The position numbers and the translations under genes are program-made. Below are positions 23,435 to 31,748 of a DNA stretch of 64,000 nucleotides, in pieces (the stretch's first letter is position 1; every line of letters starts with the position of its first letter). The DNA comes from Algoriphagus litoralis. Its GTDB lineage: Bacteria > Bacteroidota > Bacteroidia > Cytophagales > Cyclobacteriaceae. The notes beneath the pieces were generated by a model, which did not search any database, was not told the origin of the DNA, and saw only the letters and a list, made by a program, of their open reading frames with translations. Location of the stretch: assembly GCF_003259255.1 (NCBI RefSeq), contig NZ_QGOL01000002.1:496001-560000 (forward strand). The letters run 5' to 3'.

Positions 23435-24264
23435 GGGATTTTCATAAGCAGTGATTTCCACGATTTTTTAAGAATTTCTTTCCAGATCATCCACTTATCC
23501 TGACTGGGAATCCGCATGCCAAAAACCGCCTCGGCCATGGCTAAGTATACTGCGGATCGGTTCTTAAAATTATATTTCCACTGGACTGAGAGCGTTTTTA
23601 CGGTGTAAAATTTCTCGAATAATACTTGGTCCGAACACACAAATGGGCCCAAAGCGGCCATTTTTATTAGCCAGATCAGGTCTAGGGCAAATTCTTTTTC
23701 TCCGAATCTCAAGTAATCGATAGGGAGGATGCTTGGAATAAATCTACTCCGTTGCAATCCGTGATAAGCAGCCCACCAACCTTCTACTTCCCAAGTCACC
23801 AACGGTTTGATCCGAAGTCCTGCGCAGTCTGAGGTTCCTAAGTTTTGAAGAATAGTACTGTTCATTCGTCCATCGGCATAATTGTTTTTCATGCCGGGAA
23901 CGCAAAGGGAAGCGTTTGGATATCGCTGCAATAGGTCTACCTGGGCTGCCACAAACTCTGCAAATGGCACATCATCATGAGGCTGGAAGAAGCAGTAATC
24001 ACTCTCTTTGGCAGCTTTTTGCCATTGGTAGACTGAGGTTTTCCACCAACCCAAGTTTTTTTCATTTTGATAGAATTTGAATCGCTTATCGGTTTTACAA
24101 AAATCCCTGCAAACCGAAGCAGTATTGTCTGTCGACGCATCATCACAGATCCAAAGTTCGAGATTGGAATAAGTTTGAACAGCAAGTGCTTCTAAAGTTT
24201 TGGAAATGAATTTCTCGGAATTATAGGTGGGAATAAACCCAATGACTTTTGGATCTTGAAGCAT
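23419..24264 (-). CDS. Family 2 glycosyltransferase
   Basis: This 281-residue cytoplasmic enzyme has the GT-A fold. The opening VIGFIPTYNSEKFISKTLEA and LWICDDASTDNT are the nucleotide-sugar site, and QPHDDV stands where the DXD metal motif is expected. It should transfer a sugar from a nucleotide donor to a surface glycan precursor. Donor and acceptor are not visible. Length is normal for small GT2 enzymes. It converges on, and overlaps, the Wzi-like gene, supporting a shared polysaccharide locus with wecB. Confidence 0.88.
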   Translation of the reverse strand: MLQDPKVIGFIPTYNSEKFISKTLEALAVQTYSNLELWICDDASTDNTASVCRDFCKTDKRFKFYQNEKNLGWWKTSVYQWQKAAKESDYCFFQPHDDVPFAEFVAAQVDLLQRYPNASLCVPGMKNNYADGRMNSTILQNLGTSDCAGLRIKPLVTWEVEGWWAAYHGLQRSRFIPSILPIDYLRFGEKEFALDLIWLIKMAALGPFVCSDQVLFEKFYTVKTLSVQWKYNFKNRSAVYLAMAEAVFGMRIPSQDKWMIWKEILKKSWKSLLMKIPYRNK

Positions 24265-24359
24265 AGAATGGATTGTCGAAAGGAGGGTTTAGAAATTCAA
24301 GTGAATTACAGAATTTCAAAAGAGAAAAACTTCGATCTTTGGATCGAAATTTAATTGAA

Positions 24360-24875
24360 ATGAAAGCAGACAAAGATAAAGTAGTAGCAGTGGCGTATAC
24401 GCTGAAGGTGGACGATGGAGAGAGCGGCCAGGAATTATTCGAGACGGTGTCCGAAGATCAGCCCTTTTACTTCTTATTTGGTTACCAGAATGTTTTGCCC
24501 AAGTTTGAAGAGGCCATTCTGGGCAAAGAATCCGGAGATACATTTTCTGTAGCAATAGATTTTGAAAATGGCTACGGGGACTACGACGACAGTAAAAAAG
24601 TGATAATTCCCAAGGCGAATTTCAAAGAAGAGGGTAAGAAAAATAAGGACTTACTTCGGGTAGGCAGGGTCATTCCGATGCAGGATGATAAAGGAAATCA
24701 AATGCGTGGCGAAATCACAAAGGTTGATTACATGGGAGTTCACATGGATTTTAATCCACCTTTGGCAGGTTATGATTTATTTTTTGAAGGGAAAATAATT
24801 TCTGTTCGCGACGCAGAGCCTGTGGAAATTGAACACGGTCACGCCCATGGGCCCGATGGCCATCATCATCACTGA
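24360..24875 (+). CDS. SlyD-like FKBP peptidyl-prolyl isomerase
   Basis: From ATG 24360 this is a 171-residue cytoplasmic FKBP-type proline isomerase with the SlyD layout: a split FKBP domain with inserted chaperone flap (about residues 75-120) and a His-rich tail, HGHAHGPDGHHHH, that can bind nickel or other metals. The conserved parts FLFGYQNVLPKFEEAILG and ENGYGDYDD are seen. The upstream in-frame residues from 24273 are not expected in the family. It acts in folding and, in enterics, in metal delivery to hydrogenase; here the metal role is inferred from the tail. Confidence 0.9.
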   Translation: MKADKDKVVAVAYTLKVDDGESGQELFETVSEDQPFYFLFGYQNVLPKFEEAILGKESGDTFSVAIDFENGYGDYDDSKKVIIPKANFKEEGKKNKDLLRVGRVIPMQDDKGNQMRGEITKVDYMGVHMDFNPPLAGYDLFFEGKIISVRDAEPVEIEHGHAHGPDGHHHH

Positions 24876-24902
24876 TTCTCAGCGCAGTTTGACACTTTTT
24901 AG

Positions 24903-24929
24903 ATGCCCTATTTCCAAAGAATAGGGCAT
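24903..24929 (+). terminator. Hairpin after the SlyD-like gene
   Basis: A 10-bp stem ATGCCCTATT / AATAGGGCAT with a 7-nt loop lies 28 bp after the stop. Only a short T-run follows (TTTG), so it is a weak terminator or an mRNA-end hairpin. Confidence 0.6.
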
Positions 24930-25002
24930 TTGTCGTATGGTGGGCGGAAGACTGGAAGGATAACTTTGATCCGTTCAGTTAAAAAACCAAACCATTTCTT
25001 TT

Positions 25003-25509
25003 ATGAAAAATCTAAGTGAAATTTTGAGAAAAGCCAGTTTGTTGCTTTTTGTGATTGCCTTTATGGCGTGCTCAAATGATGATGGGCAAGATGTATCAGG
25101 TGCGGGTGAAGAATTTTCGGCAGAAGTAGCCGGAGTAGGTACTATCACCGCTTCCAAGGACTTTGATACTGTATCTGGGACAAAAATTTCAGCCGGAGGG
25201 ACTAATGTGGTTGTCCTGCAAGGAACTGATAATTCCGGCAAAGGCTTCATGATCAGATTTACCACCTACAACGGTCCCGGCACATATGACCTTGGCTTTA
25301 CCAATATCGCCAATACCGCTACGTATATCGGAGGAACGGCCCTGGGTGAACAATATTCCACTTCCTATCAGGGAACTTCCGGGAAGATCATTGTGACAGC
25401 GGATGATGGTAAGCGCGTGGAGGGGACTTTTGAATTTGTCGGAAAAGTGAATAATACCTCGGCATCCATGACCGTCACAAACGGTAAGTTCAAAGTCAAC
25501 CTGCAATAA
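25003..25509 (+). CDS. Small lipoprotein, DUF6252-like
   Basis: This 168-residue protein has a lipoprotein signal (VIAFMACSN, lipid Cys24). The mature domain is all-beta: an acidic linker, then strands such as FMIRFTTYNGPGTYDLG and VEGTFEFVGK that resemble the DUF6252 family of Bacteroidota lipoproteins. It is probably attached to the outer membrane. There is no enzymatic motif and the ligand, if any, is unknown. It stands alone and ends at a bidirectional terminator. Confidence 0.75.
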   Translation: MKNLSEILRKASLLLFVIAFMACSNDDGQDVSGAGEEFSAEVAGVGTITASKDFDTVSGTKISAGGTNVVVLQGTDNSGKGFMIRFTTYNGPGTYDLGFTNIANTATYIGGTALGEQYSTSYQGTSGKIIVTADDGKRVEGTFEFVGKVNNTSASMTVTNGKFKVNLQ

Positions 25510-25597
25510 GCTAAGCCCCTGAAATCAAAAAATAATTGTAAACTTTTTAATGGTTCGCAATTTCGCTTGATTGGGGTGATGAAGCGGAAATTGTTTT

Positions 25598-25631
25598 GGC
25601 CTCTCCATCACTGGAGAGGCCGAATTTTTTT
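25598..25631. terminator. Bidirectional terminator
   Basis: A 10-bp stem GGCCTCTCCA / TGGAGAGGCC with a TCAC loop is followed by GAA and seven T on the plus strand. On the minus strand CCAAAAC follows. It separates convergent genes; its T-run overlaps the last codons of the minus gene. Confidence 0.85.
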
Positions 25632-26460
25632 ACTTCTTCAATTCGTAGCCATAACTTTTATACGCCAGATCCACACTGAGTTCGCGAAGGCCAAGAATCC
25701 GCTCAGAGGGATACAGTAAATAGGCTTTTGACAATTGATCCACAGCTTTGGTATATTCTTGTGAATTGAAATGGACAATAGCATCATTGTAATACTGAAG
25801 TCCAGCCAGCTGTTTCAGGTTTACTTTTCTGAAAATGGAATTGTCGCTGAATTCGATTTCAGTACCGGCCAGACTTTGGTTGTAAGATTTCAATAGGGCA
25901 AATTCTGCAGGCTTGTAAGAGTCAATGTATTTTTGAACTTCAGAGGGAGTGGTGATCATTCCTCCTATGGGTAGCGTGCTTTCCAAAACTATCTTTTTCC
26001 CCTCCAGATTTACTACTAGAAATACATGGTAGTCGGTCTCTACGATATCAAATTCGTATCCGTATCGATCGAGAAGTAGACTAAGTGCTGCAGAACCGCT
26101 GACGCAGTCAAATTTACCTTCATTAAGCATCTGGTTGAAGGTGGAGTGCTGCTCATAGGTGTGAAATAGTTTTTGATGAGTTTTTTCAAAAACCTGCCTG
26201 ATAAACTTGAAGTCATTTCTTTTTTTTGAGGCTTTGAGATCTAATTCATCGACCAATCTTTCCCATTCCGCTAAAGAAGGTGTCTGCTCGGCCTGTACCG
26301 CTTGAAACAACGAAAAGGGATTGGTTACCCCTGATTGCCAGAATTCTTTTTCTGCCTTTGTTTGAAAATTGAGGTTTTCATAAAAGGCTACTGATTCTTG
26401 AGACCAAGTCACCCGGACTTGACCGATAAGAATGAGGAGTACTAGAAGTGCCTTTTTCAT
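25630..26460 (-). CDS. Exported transglutaminase-like protein
   Basis: This 276-residue protein has a signal peptide (MKKALLVLLILIGQVRVTWS). Its middle part looks like a transglutaminase-type papain fold: Cys in KFDCVSGSAALSLLLDRYG (about residue 119), His in VETDYHVFLVV and an acidic residue soon after (LES). That gives a Cys-His-Asp/Glu pattern. The C-terminal 60 residues resemble a TPR hairpin (YYNDAIVHFNSQEYTKAVDQ). Role and substrate are unknown. It may be a protease or a protein cross-linker acting in the periplasm. Single gene with its own promoter. Confidence 0.7.
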   Translation of the reverse strand: MKKALLVLLILIGQVRVTWSQESVAFYENLNFQTKAEKEFWQSGVTNPFSLFQAVQAEQTPSLAEWERLVDELDLKASKKRNDFKFIRQVFEKTHQKLFHTYEQHSTFNQMLNEGKFDCVSGSAALSLLLDRYGYEFDIVETDYHVFLVVNLEGKKIVLESTLPIGGMITTPSEVQKYIDSYKPAEFALLKSYNQSLAGTEIEFSDNSIFRKVNLKQLAGLQYYNDAIVHFNSQEYTKAVDQLSKAYLLYPSERILGLRELSVDLAYKSYGYELKK

Positions 26461-26560
26461 CTTGGATGAAGCTAATGTTAACCAATGTTTTCAAAGTTAA
26501 CAATTTGGTAACATTAGAAAAGCACTTATGCAAAAACTTAACACTGAGCACTTCAGGTAC

Positions 26561-27034
26561 TCATTCGTGATGATAGGGCTCGTTTCTCAAAATAGTAAAG
26601 GCACGATACAGCTGTTCGATCAGGAAGGGTCGGATCATTTGGTGTGAAAAAGTCATTTTAGAAAGCGAAATTTTCCCATTGGCTCTTGCATATACTGCTT
26701 CGGAAAATCCATATGGTCCGCCTATCACCAAGACCATTTGCTTCAGGCCAGAATTCATTTTTTTCTGAAGGAAATCCGAAAACTCGACGGAACTGAAGGT
26801 TTTGCCCCGCTCATCCAGAAGAATAAGGTCGTCTGAACTCTGAATTTTTTTCAGGATCAACTCTCCTTCCTTGTCTTTTTGGATCACTTCCGAGAGGGAT
26901 TTTGTGTTTTTGAGATCAGGAATGATCTCTACTTCAAACCGAATGTAAAACCCCAGTCGAGACGAATATTCCTCACTAAGTTTTTGAATAGCCGGATGGT
27001 CTGTTTTGCCAATTGCGATAAGCTTGATTTGCAT
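26561..27034 (-). CDS. rlmH: 23S rRNA (pseudouridine1915-N3)-methyltransferase
   Basis: This 157-residue SPOUT enzyme methylates pseudouridine 1915 in helix 69 of 23S rRNA, using SAM. The signature VIGGPYGFSEAVY forms the SAM-binding trefoil knot, and the C-terminal stretch MTFSHQMIRPFLIEQLYRA ending in NEPYHHE is nearly invariant. Length matches the family. It stands alone between the transglutaminase-like gene and the fasciclin gene. Confidence 0.97.
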   Translation of the reverse strand: MQIKLIAIGKTDHPAIQKLSEEYSSRLGFYIRFEVEIIPDLKNTKSLSEVIQKDKEGELILKKIQSSDDLILLDERGKTFSSVEFSDFLQKKMNSGLKQMVLVIGGPYGFSEAVYARANGKISLSKMTFSHQMIRPFLIEQLYRAFTILRNEPYHHE

Positions 27035-27220
27035 GGGATAAATATCAAAAATCTCATGGAAAGTATTTTCAAAAACTATTGAACAAAAACTAATTTCCTT
27101 TTATATCCATTCTATACCGTATTTACCCGAAAATACCCACTTAAGATTCTTAACAAATCTTTGACAAACAATTACTTAAAACAACCTGTTCGACCTCCAC
27201 AAACCAAAAATATTTCTACC

Positions 27221-27721
27221 ATGAAAAAATTTCTTTCTATTCTGATGGTGATGACGATTTTCCTTGCGTCAGCATTCACCCCTAAAACCACTTCAGTGCA
27301 TGAGGTCGAAGCAGACATTGTCGATCTGGCTGTGGCCACTGAATTTCTCTCTACCTTGGTAGCGGCAGTAAAAGCCGGTGACCTAGTGGAAGTATTGAAA
27401 GGTGACGGTCCGTTTACGGTATTTGCCCCAACTAATGATGCGTTTGCCAAATTGCCCGCAGGTACTGTTGAGAATCTTTTGAAGCCAGAAAACAAAGCAC
27501 AATTGGTCGCTGTATTGACGTATCATGTGGTACCTGGAAAAGTAATGTCGAAAGACCTTAAGAATGGTCAAAAAGCGAAAACAGTGCAGGGTTCTGAAGT
27601 GACTGTAACCCTAAAGGACGGTAAAGCTATGATCAACAATGCAACTGTAACCACTGCTGATATTGAAGCTAGTAATGGTGTGGTGCACGTGATTGACACG
27701 GTGATTTTGCCAAAAATGTAA
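27221..27721 (+). CDS. Exported fasciclin-domain protein
   Basis: This 166-residue protein has a signal peptide followed by one complete fasciclin (FAS1) domain, about residues 35-166. The H1 motif [17 protein letters not shown] and the H2 motif [13 protein letters not shown] are clear, with the conserved YHVVPGKV between them. FAS1 proteins act in adhesion or matrix contacts. ATG 27221 is chosen because it begins the signal peptide; the frame extends upstream without support. It ends at a strong terminator and is a single-gene unit. Confidence 0.95.
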   Translation: MKKFLSILMVMTIFLASAFTPKTTSVHEVEADIVDLAVATEFLSTLVAAVKAGDLVEVLKGDGPFTVFAPTNDAFAKLPAGTVENLLKPENKAQLVAVLTYHVVPGKVMSKDLKNGQKAKTVQGSEVTVTLKDGKAMINNATVTTADIEASNGVVHVIDTVILPKM

Positions 27722-27744
27722 GTTTACCCAAAATCAAAAAATTA

Positions 27745-27771
27745 GCCCTCTGGATTCCAGAGGGCTTTTTT
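27745..27771 (+). terminator. Intrinsic terminator after the fasciclin gene
   Basis: A 9-bp stem GCCCTCTGG / CCAGAGGGC with a 3-nt loop is followed by six T, 23 bp after the stop. It also lies just past the stop of the convergent YcxB-like gene. Confidence 0.9.
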
Positions 27772-27774
27772 GTG

Positions 27775-28245
27775 TTACAGAAGTTCTTTTCGCTTGAGAA
27801 TCGTTTCCAAAAATTTCTTTTCGTTTTCTGAATTGAAAATTCTGAAAGGCAAATGGATGAATTGGGCTTTGGACAGGTAAAGCACGAATGCATCCTTGGT
27901 CATTTCCACTCGCTTGATCATGTTCCATTGCACAGGCATTCCTTCGCGGGCGTTGATTTTCATCAGGATTTGACGGCTGTCAATTTCATAGGCCATTTTC
28001 TGAAAAATGGGCTTATTCTGTTCCATTTGGGTTACACCAGTGAATTGAATAGTCCAAAACAAGACATAAAGTCCATAGGCAATCACAGCCCCGATAAACC
28101 ACCAAATCGACGCAATCCAGAGGTACCCCAAGCAAATGGCAAGTGCAATCAAAATCACCCACCACTGTTCGATCAGGATGGATTTTAGTCCCATTTTGAT
28201 GTATGTCCCGGTTGGAAGTTGGTATTTTTTGGTTTTAATAATCAT
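27775..28245 (-). CDS. YcxB-like membrane protein
   Basis: This 156-residue protein has two membrane helices (about residues 27-45 and 46-66) followed by a cytoplasmic domain of about 85 residues. The C-terminal phrase VQWNMIKRVEMTKDAFVLYLSK and the following hydrophobic strand match the YcxB-like domain, a small PH-like fold of unknown function. It stands convergent to the fasciclin gene and shares its terminator region. Confidence 0.75.
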   Translation of the reverse strand: MIIKTKKYQLPTGTYIKMGLKSILIEQWWVILIALAICLGYLWIASIWWFIGAVIAYGLYVLFWTIQFTGVTQMEQNKPIFQKMAYEIDSRQILMKINAREGMPVQWNMIKRVEMTKDAFVLYLSKAQFIHLPFRIFNSENEKKFLETILKRKELL

Positions 28246-28396
28246 CAGTCACGAATTAAGAAGCGCAAATATCCACCTATCCTAGTGATTAAGCAAGTCG
28301 AAAAAAATCATAATTCTGGCTATTGAGTGAAAACAAAAAGCTTAATTGATTGATTTTAAATCTGTATTCGATTAACTTATCTCAAAATTTTTAGCC

Positions 28397-28627
28397 ATGA
28401 ACAGTCTGGTAATCGATCTCTTTATGTGTGGTGTGGCTTATGTCATTCTCATCTATTTTGTAGCCACGATGACGAAGAATTCATTGCGTAGAGGAAACAG
28501 CAGCAATGACGATGGGGATGGTGGGATAGAAAATTTCACTCCGCCTAAAATCGATTTGCCTCCCGGAGTGATTTGGCCTGCCGATTCTCCCAAAAAATCA
28601 AAGACCCCTGAGCCAGTCGATTATTAA
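28397..28627 (+). CDS. Small membrane protein of unknown function
   Basis: This 76-residue protein has one N-terminal membrane helix (about residues 3-24, VIDLFMCGVAYVILIYFVAT), then a basic turn, an acidic Asp/Gly stretch, and a Pro-rich tail (PPKIDLPPGVIWP). The layout is coherent for a single-pass protein with a disordered tail. No family is recognised. Its stop overlaps the stop of the convergent Fur-family gene by 4 bp. Confidence 0.65.
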   Translation: MNSLVIDLFMCGVAYVILIYFVATMTKNSLRRGNSSNDDGDGGIENFTPPKIDLPPGVIWPADSPKKSKTPEPVDY

Positions 28628-29037
28628 TGGCATTTTTCGCAGATTCCCTGCACGAGCAGATTCATTTCTTTCTTTTCGAATCCTGCTGGTAATTTGATCT
28701 GAGGCAAAGTAATATCTTCAAGACAGGTTGTTTCGCCGCAAGTTTCGCATTTGAAGTGTACATGCTCATGACTGTGGTTATGCTCTGTTTCTCCGTGCGC
28801 GCAGAGGGCATATTTGGTTGCTCCACTATCATCCAAAACCTTGTGAATCAGGTCTTTGTCCAAAAAAGTCTTAAGCGTACGGTAAATTGTCACCCGGTCA
28901 AAGCGCTGATTGAGAGTATCTTCTAAATCGGAATGCGAGAGTGCAACATTTTTTTCCAGAAACTCCTGAATAATGTCCAATCGACAATCCGTGATTCGGA
29001 GTTTGTGTGATTGGAGTATGGTTAATGGGCTGAGCAT
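28624..29037 (-). CDS. Fur-family metal-responsive repressor (Zur-like candidate)
   Basis: This 137-residue protein has the Fur-family layout: a winged helix (RITDCRLDIIQEFLE, then FDRVTIYRTLKTFLD as recognition region) and a metal-binding dimer domain. Two structural zinc pairs are seen, CETC near residue 98 and CEKC at the end, with a His-rich sensor stretch (HNHSHEHVHFKCETCG). The His-rich stretch and the zinc-linked genes at 39.2-40.9 kb make Zur a fair guess, but PerR or Fur cannot be excluded. It is a single gene, upstream of and separated by a terminator from the metzincin gene. Confidence 0.88.
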   Translation of the reverse strand: MLSPLTILQSHKLRITDCRLDIIQEFLEKNVALSHSDLEDTLNQRFDRVTIYRTLKTFLDKDLIHKVLDDSGATKYALCAHGETEHNHSHEHVHFKCETCGETTCLEDITLPQIKLPAGFEKKEMNLLVQGICEKCH

Positions 29038-29083
29038 GATTTTGATTTGGAATTCAAATTAACTCAAAAAATGGAAGTGAAAA

Positions 29084-29109
29084 AAAAGGCGCTGAATTCA
29101 GCGCCTTTT
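29084..29109. terminator. Perfectly palindromic bidirectional terminator
   Basis: A 26-bp perfect palindrome (AAAAGGCGCTGAA and its complement) lies between the end of the metzincin gene and the start of the Fur-family gene, with A/T runs on both sides. On the minus strand it ends the metzincin transcript. Confidence 0.85.
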
Positions 29110-29115
29110 TCAGTG

Positions 29116-31641
29116 TTATTCACCGGATTCTTCGGAAAGAATCTTTTCTATCCTTGCCAAAGCATCTTCAAGGTGGAGTTTTGACATGCGGTCCGAGGTT
29201 CTGCCAATAGCACCTCTGATCTGGGCCTGAAGCGTTTTGAGTTCGCCTCTGGCCATAGGTCTAATGTCAGATTGGGAGGCATTGATCTGAGGGCCAAAGA
29301 ACTGTCTGAATTGAGCAGGGACATTGACTTCACCTGTCAAAAGTAGCTCCAGACGCTCAATGTGCGCACGCTGTAGTGCTCTGCGATGCACATCAATGGT
29401 CTTGCCTGTAGGAAGTTCTGTCCAGATACCTTTTCTCAAGTCATCAAAGAGCTCGGTGATTTTGTAAGCCTCATTTCCGTTGAGCGCTTCATTTTCGATC
29501 ACTCGACCCAGTCTTCCCCATTCCAGAATTCCATTGAGGGTTGTTTCCTGAATACCTCTGATTCGCTCCAGCGCACCAAAGTCACTGGTTCTGGCGATAA
29601 TGGTTTCGTCCATCAGCCATGTCGGTGTAGCAAATAATTGTTTATTCAGGAAGTCAACGGCTGACTTTTGGATTTCTTTGCTGGTGTGGGTGTAGACCGC
29701 CTCGTTTTGTCCAGCTGATTTGTAGATTTCTGATACCCCGCCTACATTGGTTCTTACATGGCCCATATATCGGTTGAATTGACCGATGACCTGACCGTAC
29801 ATTTCGGATAAGTCAGCGTAGTCTTTGTAAGGCTTCTCTTTTTCAGCAGTCCATTCTACCAAGTTTGGCATGATCCGCTTGAGGTTTTTGATTCCATACT
29901 CAGACGCAAGCATGGCATTGTCTCCCAAATCTTCAGACTGTGTCGTAGGATCATAGCTGTTACCTTGACGACCATATCTGTAGACCGGGTCTCCTTTTTT
30001 ATCCAAAATCCATTTGTCTAGGATTGGCAGTTCTTCCTCTGGAGTACTAGCCTCCGGAATCGGCCGATATCCCCACATAACGGCATATTTATCATATGGC
30101 CCAACATCAGGCATCAGGCTAACACCCTCATCTTCTGGCTGCGCGATGTAGTTGAATCGGGCATAATCCATAATGGAAGGAGCGGTTCCAAATTCTTTGG
30201 TGAATGCCGGATCACGGAGTTTTTCTACCGGATAAGCTACGGATGAGGCAAAGTTGTGCGGCAGACCCAAGGTATGGCCTACCTCATGTGCAGATACAAA
30301 CCGAATCAGTCGACCCATTACTTCGTCACTGAATTTCACACCTCTTGCATCAGGATTGATCGCAGCAGTCTGGATGAAGAACCAGTTTCTCAGCAAGTTC
30401 ATCACATTGTGATACCATCCGATGTCTGATTCGAGAATTTCTCCAGATCTGGGATCCGATACGTGAGGACCGTAAGCATTCTGAATATCTGAGGCGAAAT
30501 ATCGGATTACTGAAAATCTAGCGTCTTCTGGACTCCAAGATGGATCTTCCTCTGCTGTAGGAGCTTCTTTGGCAATAATTGCATTTTTGAATCCTGCTGC
30601 CTCGAAAGCTTTCTGCCAGTCTTCTACCCCCTGTTTTAGGTAAGGAACCCACTTTTTAGGAGTCGCAGGATCGATGTAATAGACGATTTGTTTCACTGGC
30701 TCTACCAACTCTCCTCGCTTGAATTTCTCCAGGTCTTCCGGTTTTACTTCCAGTCTCCATCTGTCCAAATATCTACGGGAAGTCGCACGCTGCTCATCAG
30801 CACCATAATCCACATAGGATCTAGCAAACCAACCGACTCTTCGATCCGCCAGTCGCTGCTTCATTGGTTCCTTAGGTAGGAGAACCATTGAGGCATTCAT
30901 TTCCAGTGTAATCAGTCCCGTGGCACTGTTTGAAGGTGGTTCGGAGGCTGCATAGGTCAATACGTACCGTGCTTCTATATTTATTGGATATGTATTGACA
31001 TGCACGATGTATGATCTGTCATTGTCCAGACGGGAGACTTTGTATTGAGTCCTCCTGTTTCGCTGTAGACCCAGTGCCTGGTTATCTTTGTTGAAAAGAT
31101 CTGTAGCTTCGATGACGATGCCTGTAGAATCAGTTCCTCTGGATTTGATTGAGAATTTCTGAAGGATAGGCTCTAGGTTTGAAGCTTTTACCGCCAATGA
31201 GATCGGTAATGAATCCGCTGCATAGTTATTGACAGAGACTACTTTTAAGAGAATGTCGTCGTTGTTTTTTTCCCAGCGTACCATCAGGTTATTGGTGTTT
31301 TCTCCACCATACCCTATTCCATCTGCAGTCTTCGCGATTCGGACCACCATGAGCATGTCACGACCCAAAAGCGAATCTGGGATTTCGTAGAAGTACTTGT
31401 CCTCAATCTGGTGGACTTTGAATAGTCCTTCTTTTGTTTTGGCTTTGGCAGTGATTACCTCTTTGTAAGGCTTGGGACCATTGGATGGTGCTGCCGGTTT
31501 TGGGGCAGGCGCTGCTACTGGAGTTTCTTTTCCTTTCTTTTTTTTCTTTTGGGCTAAAGAATCTTCTGCATAAAACAGCGATCCCATTACGCCCAAAACA
31601 AAGGCTGTTCTCCTCAGTAATTTGGGTAGAGTACTATTCAT
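29116..31641 (-). CDS. Large exported zinc metalloprotease (metzincin, DUF5117 type)
   Basis: This 841-residue protein has an N-terminal signal peptide and a Lys- and Pro/Ala-rich linker (residues 32-58). The first half matches the DUF5118/DUF5117 domains of Bacteroidota proteases (KEGLFKVHQIEDKYFYEIPD). The catalytic motif HEVGHTLGLPHNF gives His452, Glu453, His456 and His462, that is HExxHxxGxxH, a metzincin site; SIMDYARFNY downstream can be the Met-turn. The C-terminal part is helical. It is secreted or periplasmic; substrate unknown. Single-gene unit with its own terminator. Confidence 0.9.
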   Translation of the reverse strand: MNSTLPKLLRRTAFVLGVMGSLFYAEDSLAQKKKKKGKETPVAAPAPKPAAPSNGPKPYKEVITAKAKTKEGLFKVHQIEDKYFYEIPDSLLGRDMLMVVRIAKTADGIGYGGENTNNLMVRWEKNNDDILLKVVSVNNYAADSLPISLAVKASNLEPILQKFSIKSRGTDSTGIVIEATDLFNKDNQALGLQRNRRTQYKVSRLDNDRSYIVHVNTYPINIEARYVLTYAASEPPSNSATGLITLEMNASMVLLPKEPMKQRLADRRVGWFARSYVDYGADEQRATSRRYLDRWRLEVKPEDLEKFKRGELVEPVKQIVYYIDPATPKKWVPYLKQGVEDWQKAFEAAGFKNAIIAKEAPTAEEDPSWSPEDARFSVIRYFASDIQNAYGPHVSDPRSGEILESDIGWYHNVMNLLRNWFFIQTAAINPDARGVKFSDEVMGRLIRFVSAHEVGHTLGLPHNFASSVAYPVEKLRDPAFTKEFGTAPSIMDYARFNYIAQPEDEGVSLMPDVGPYDKYAVMWGYRPIPEASTPEEELPILDKWILDKKGDPVYRYGRQGNSYDPTTQSEDLGDNAMLASEYGIKNLKRIMPNLVEWTAEKEKPYKDYADLSEMYGQVIGQFNRYMGHVRTNVGGVSEIYKSAGQNEAVYTHTSKEIQKSAVDFLNKQLFATPTWLMDETIIARTSDFGALERIRGIQETTLNGILEWGRLGRVIENEALNGNEAYKITELFDDLRKGIWTELPTGKTIDVHRRALQRAHIERLELLLTGEVNVPAQFRQFFGPQINASQSDIRPMARGELKTLQAQIRGAIGRTSDRMSKLHLEDALARIEKILSEESGE

Positions 31642-31748
31642 TTTTTTATAAGTTGTATTTTTGAATTAAAGTAACTTCCAAACCGTGGGATATTCGGGAG
31701 AATGAACTTATTTTTTGATAAGCGGTTGAATCATCAAATCAAAGGCTC

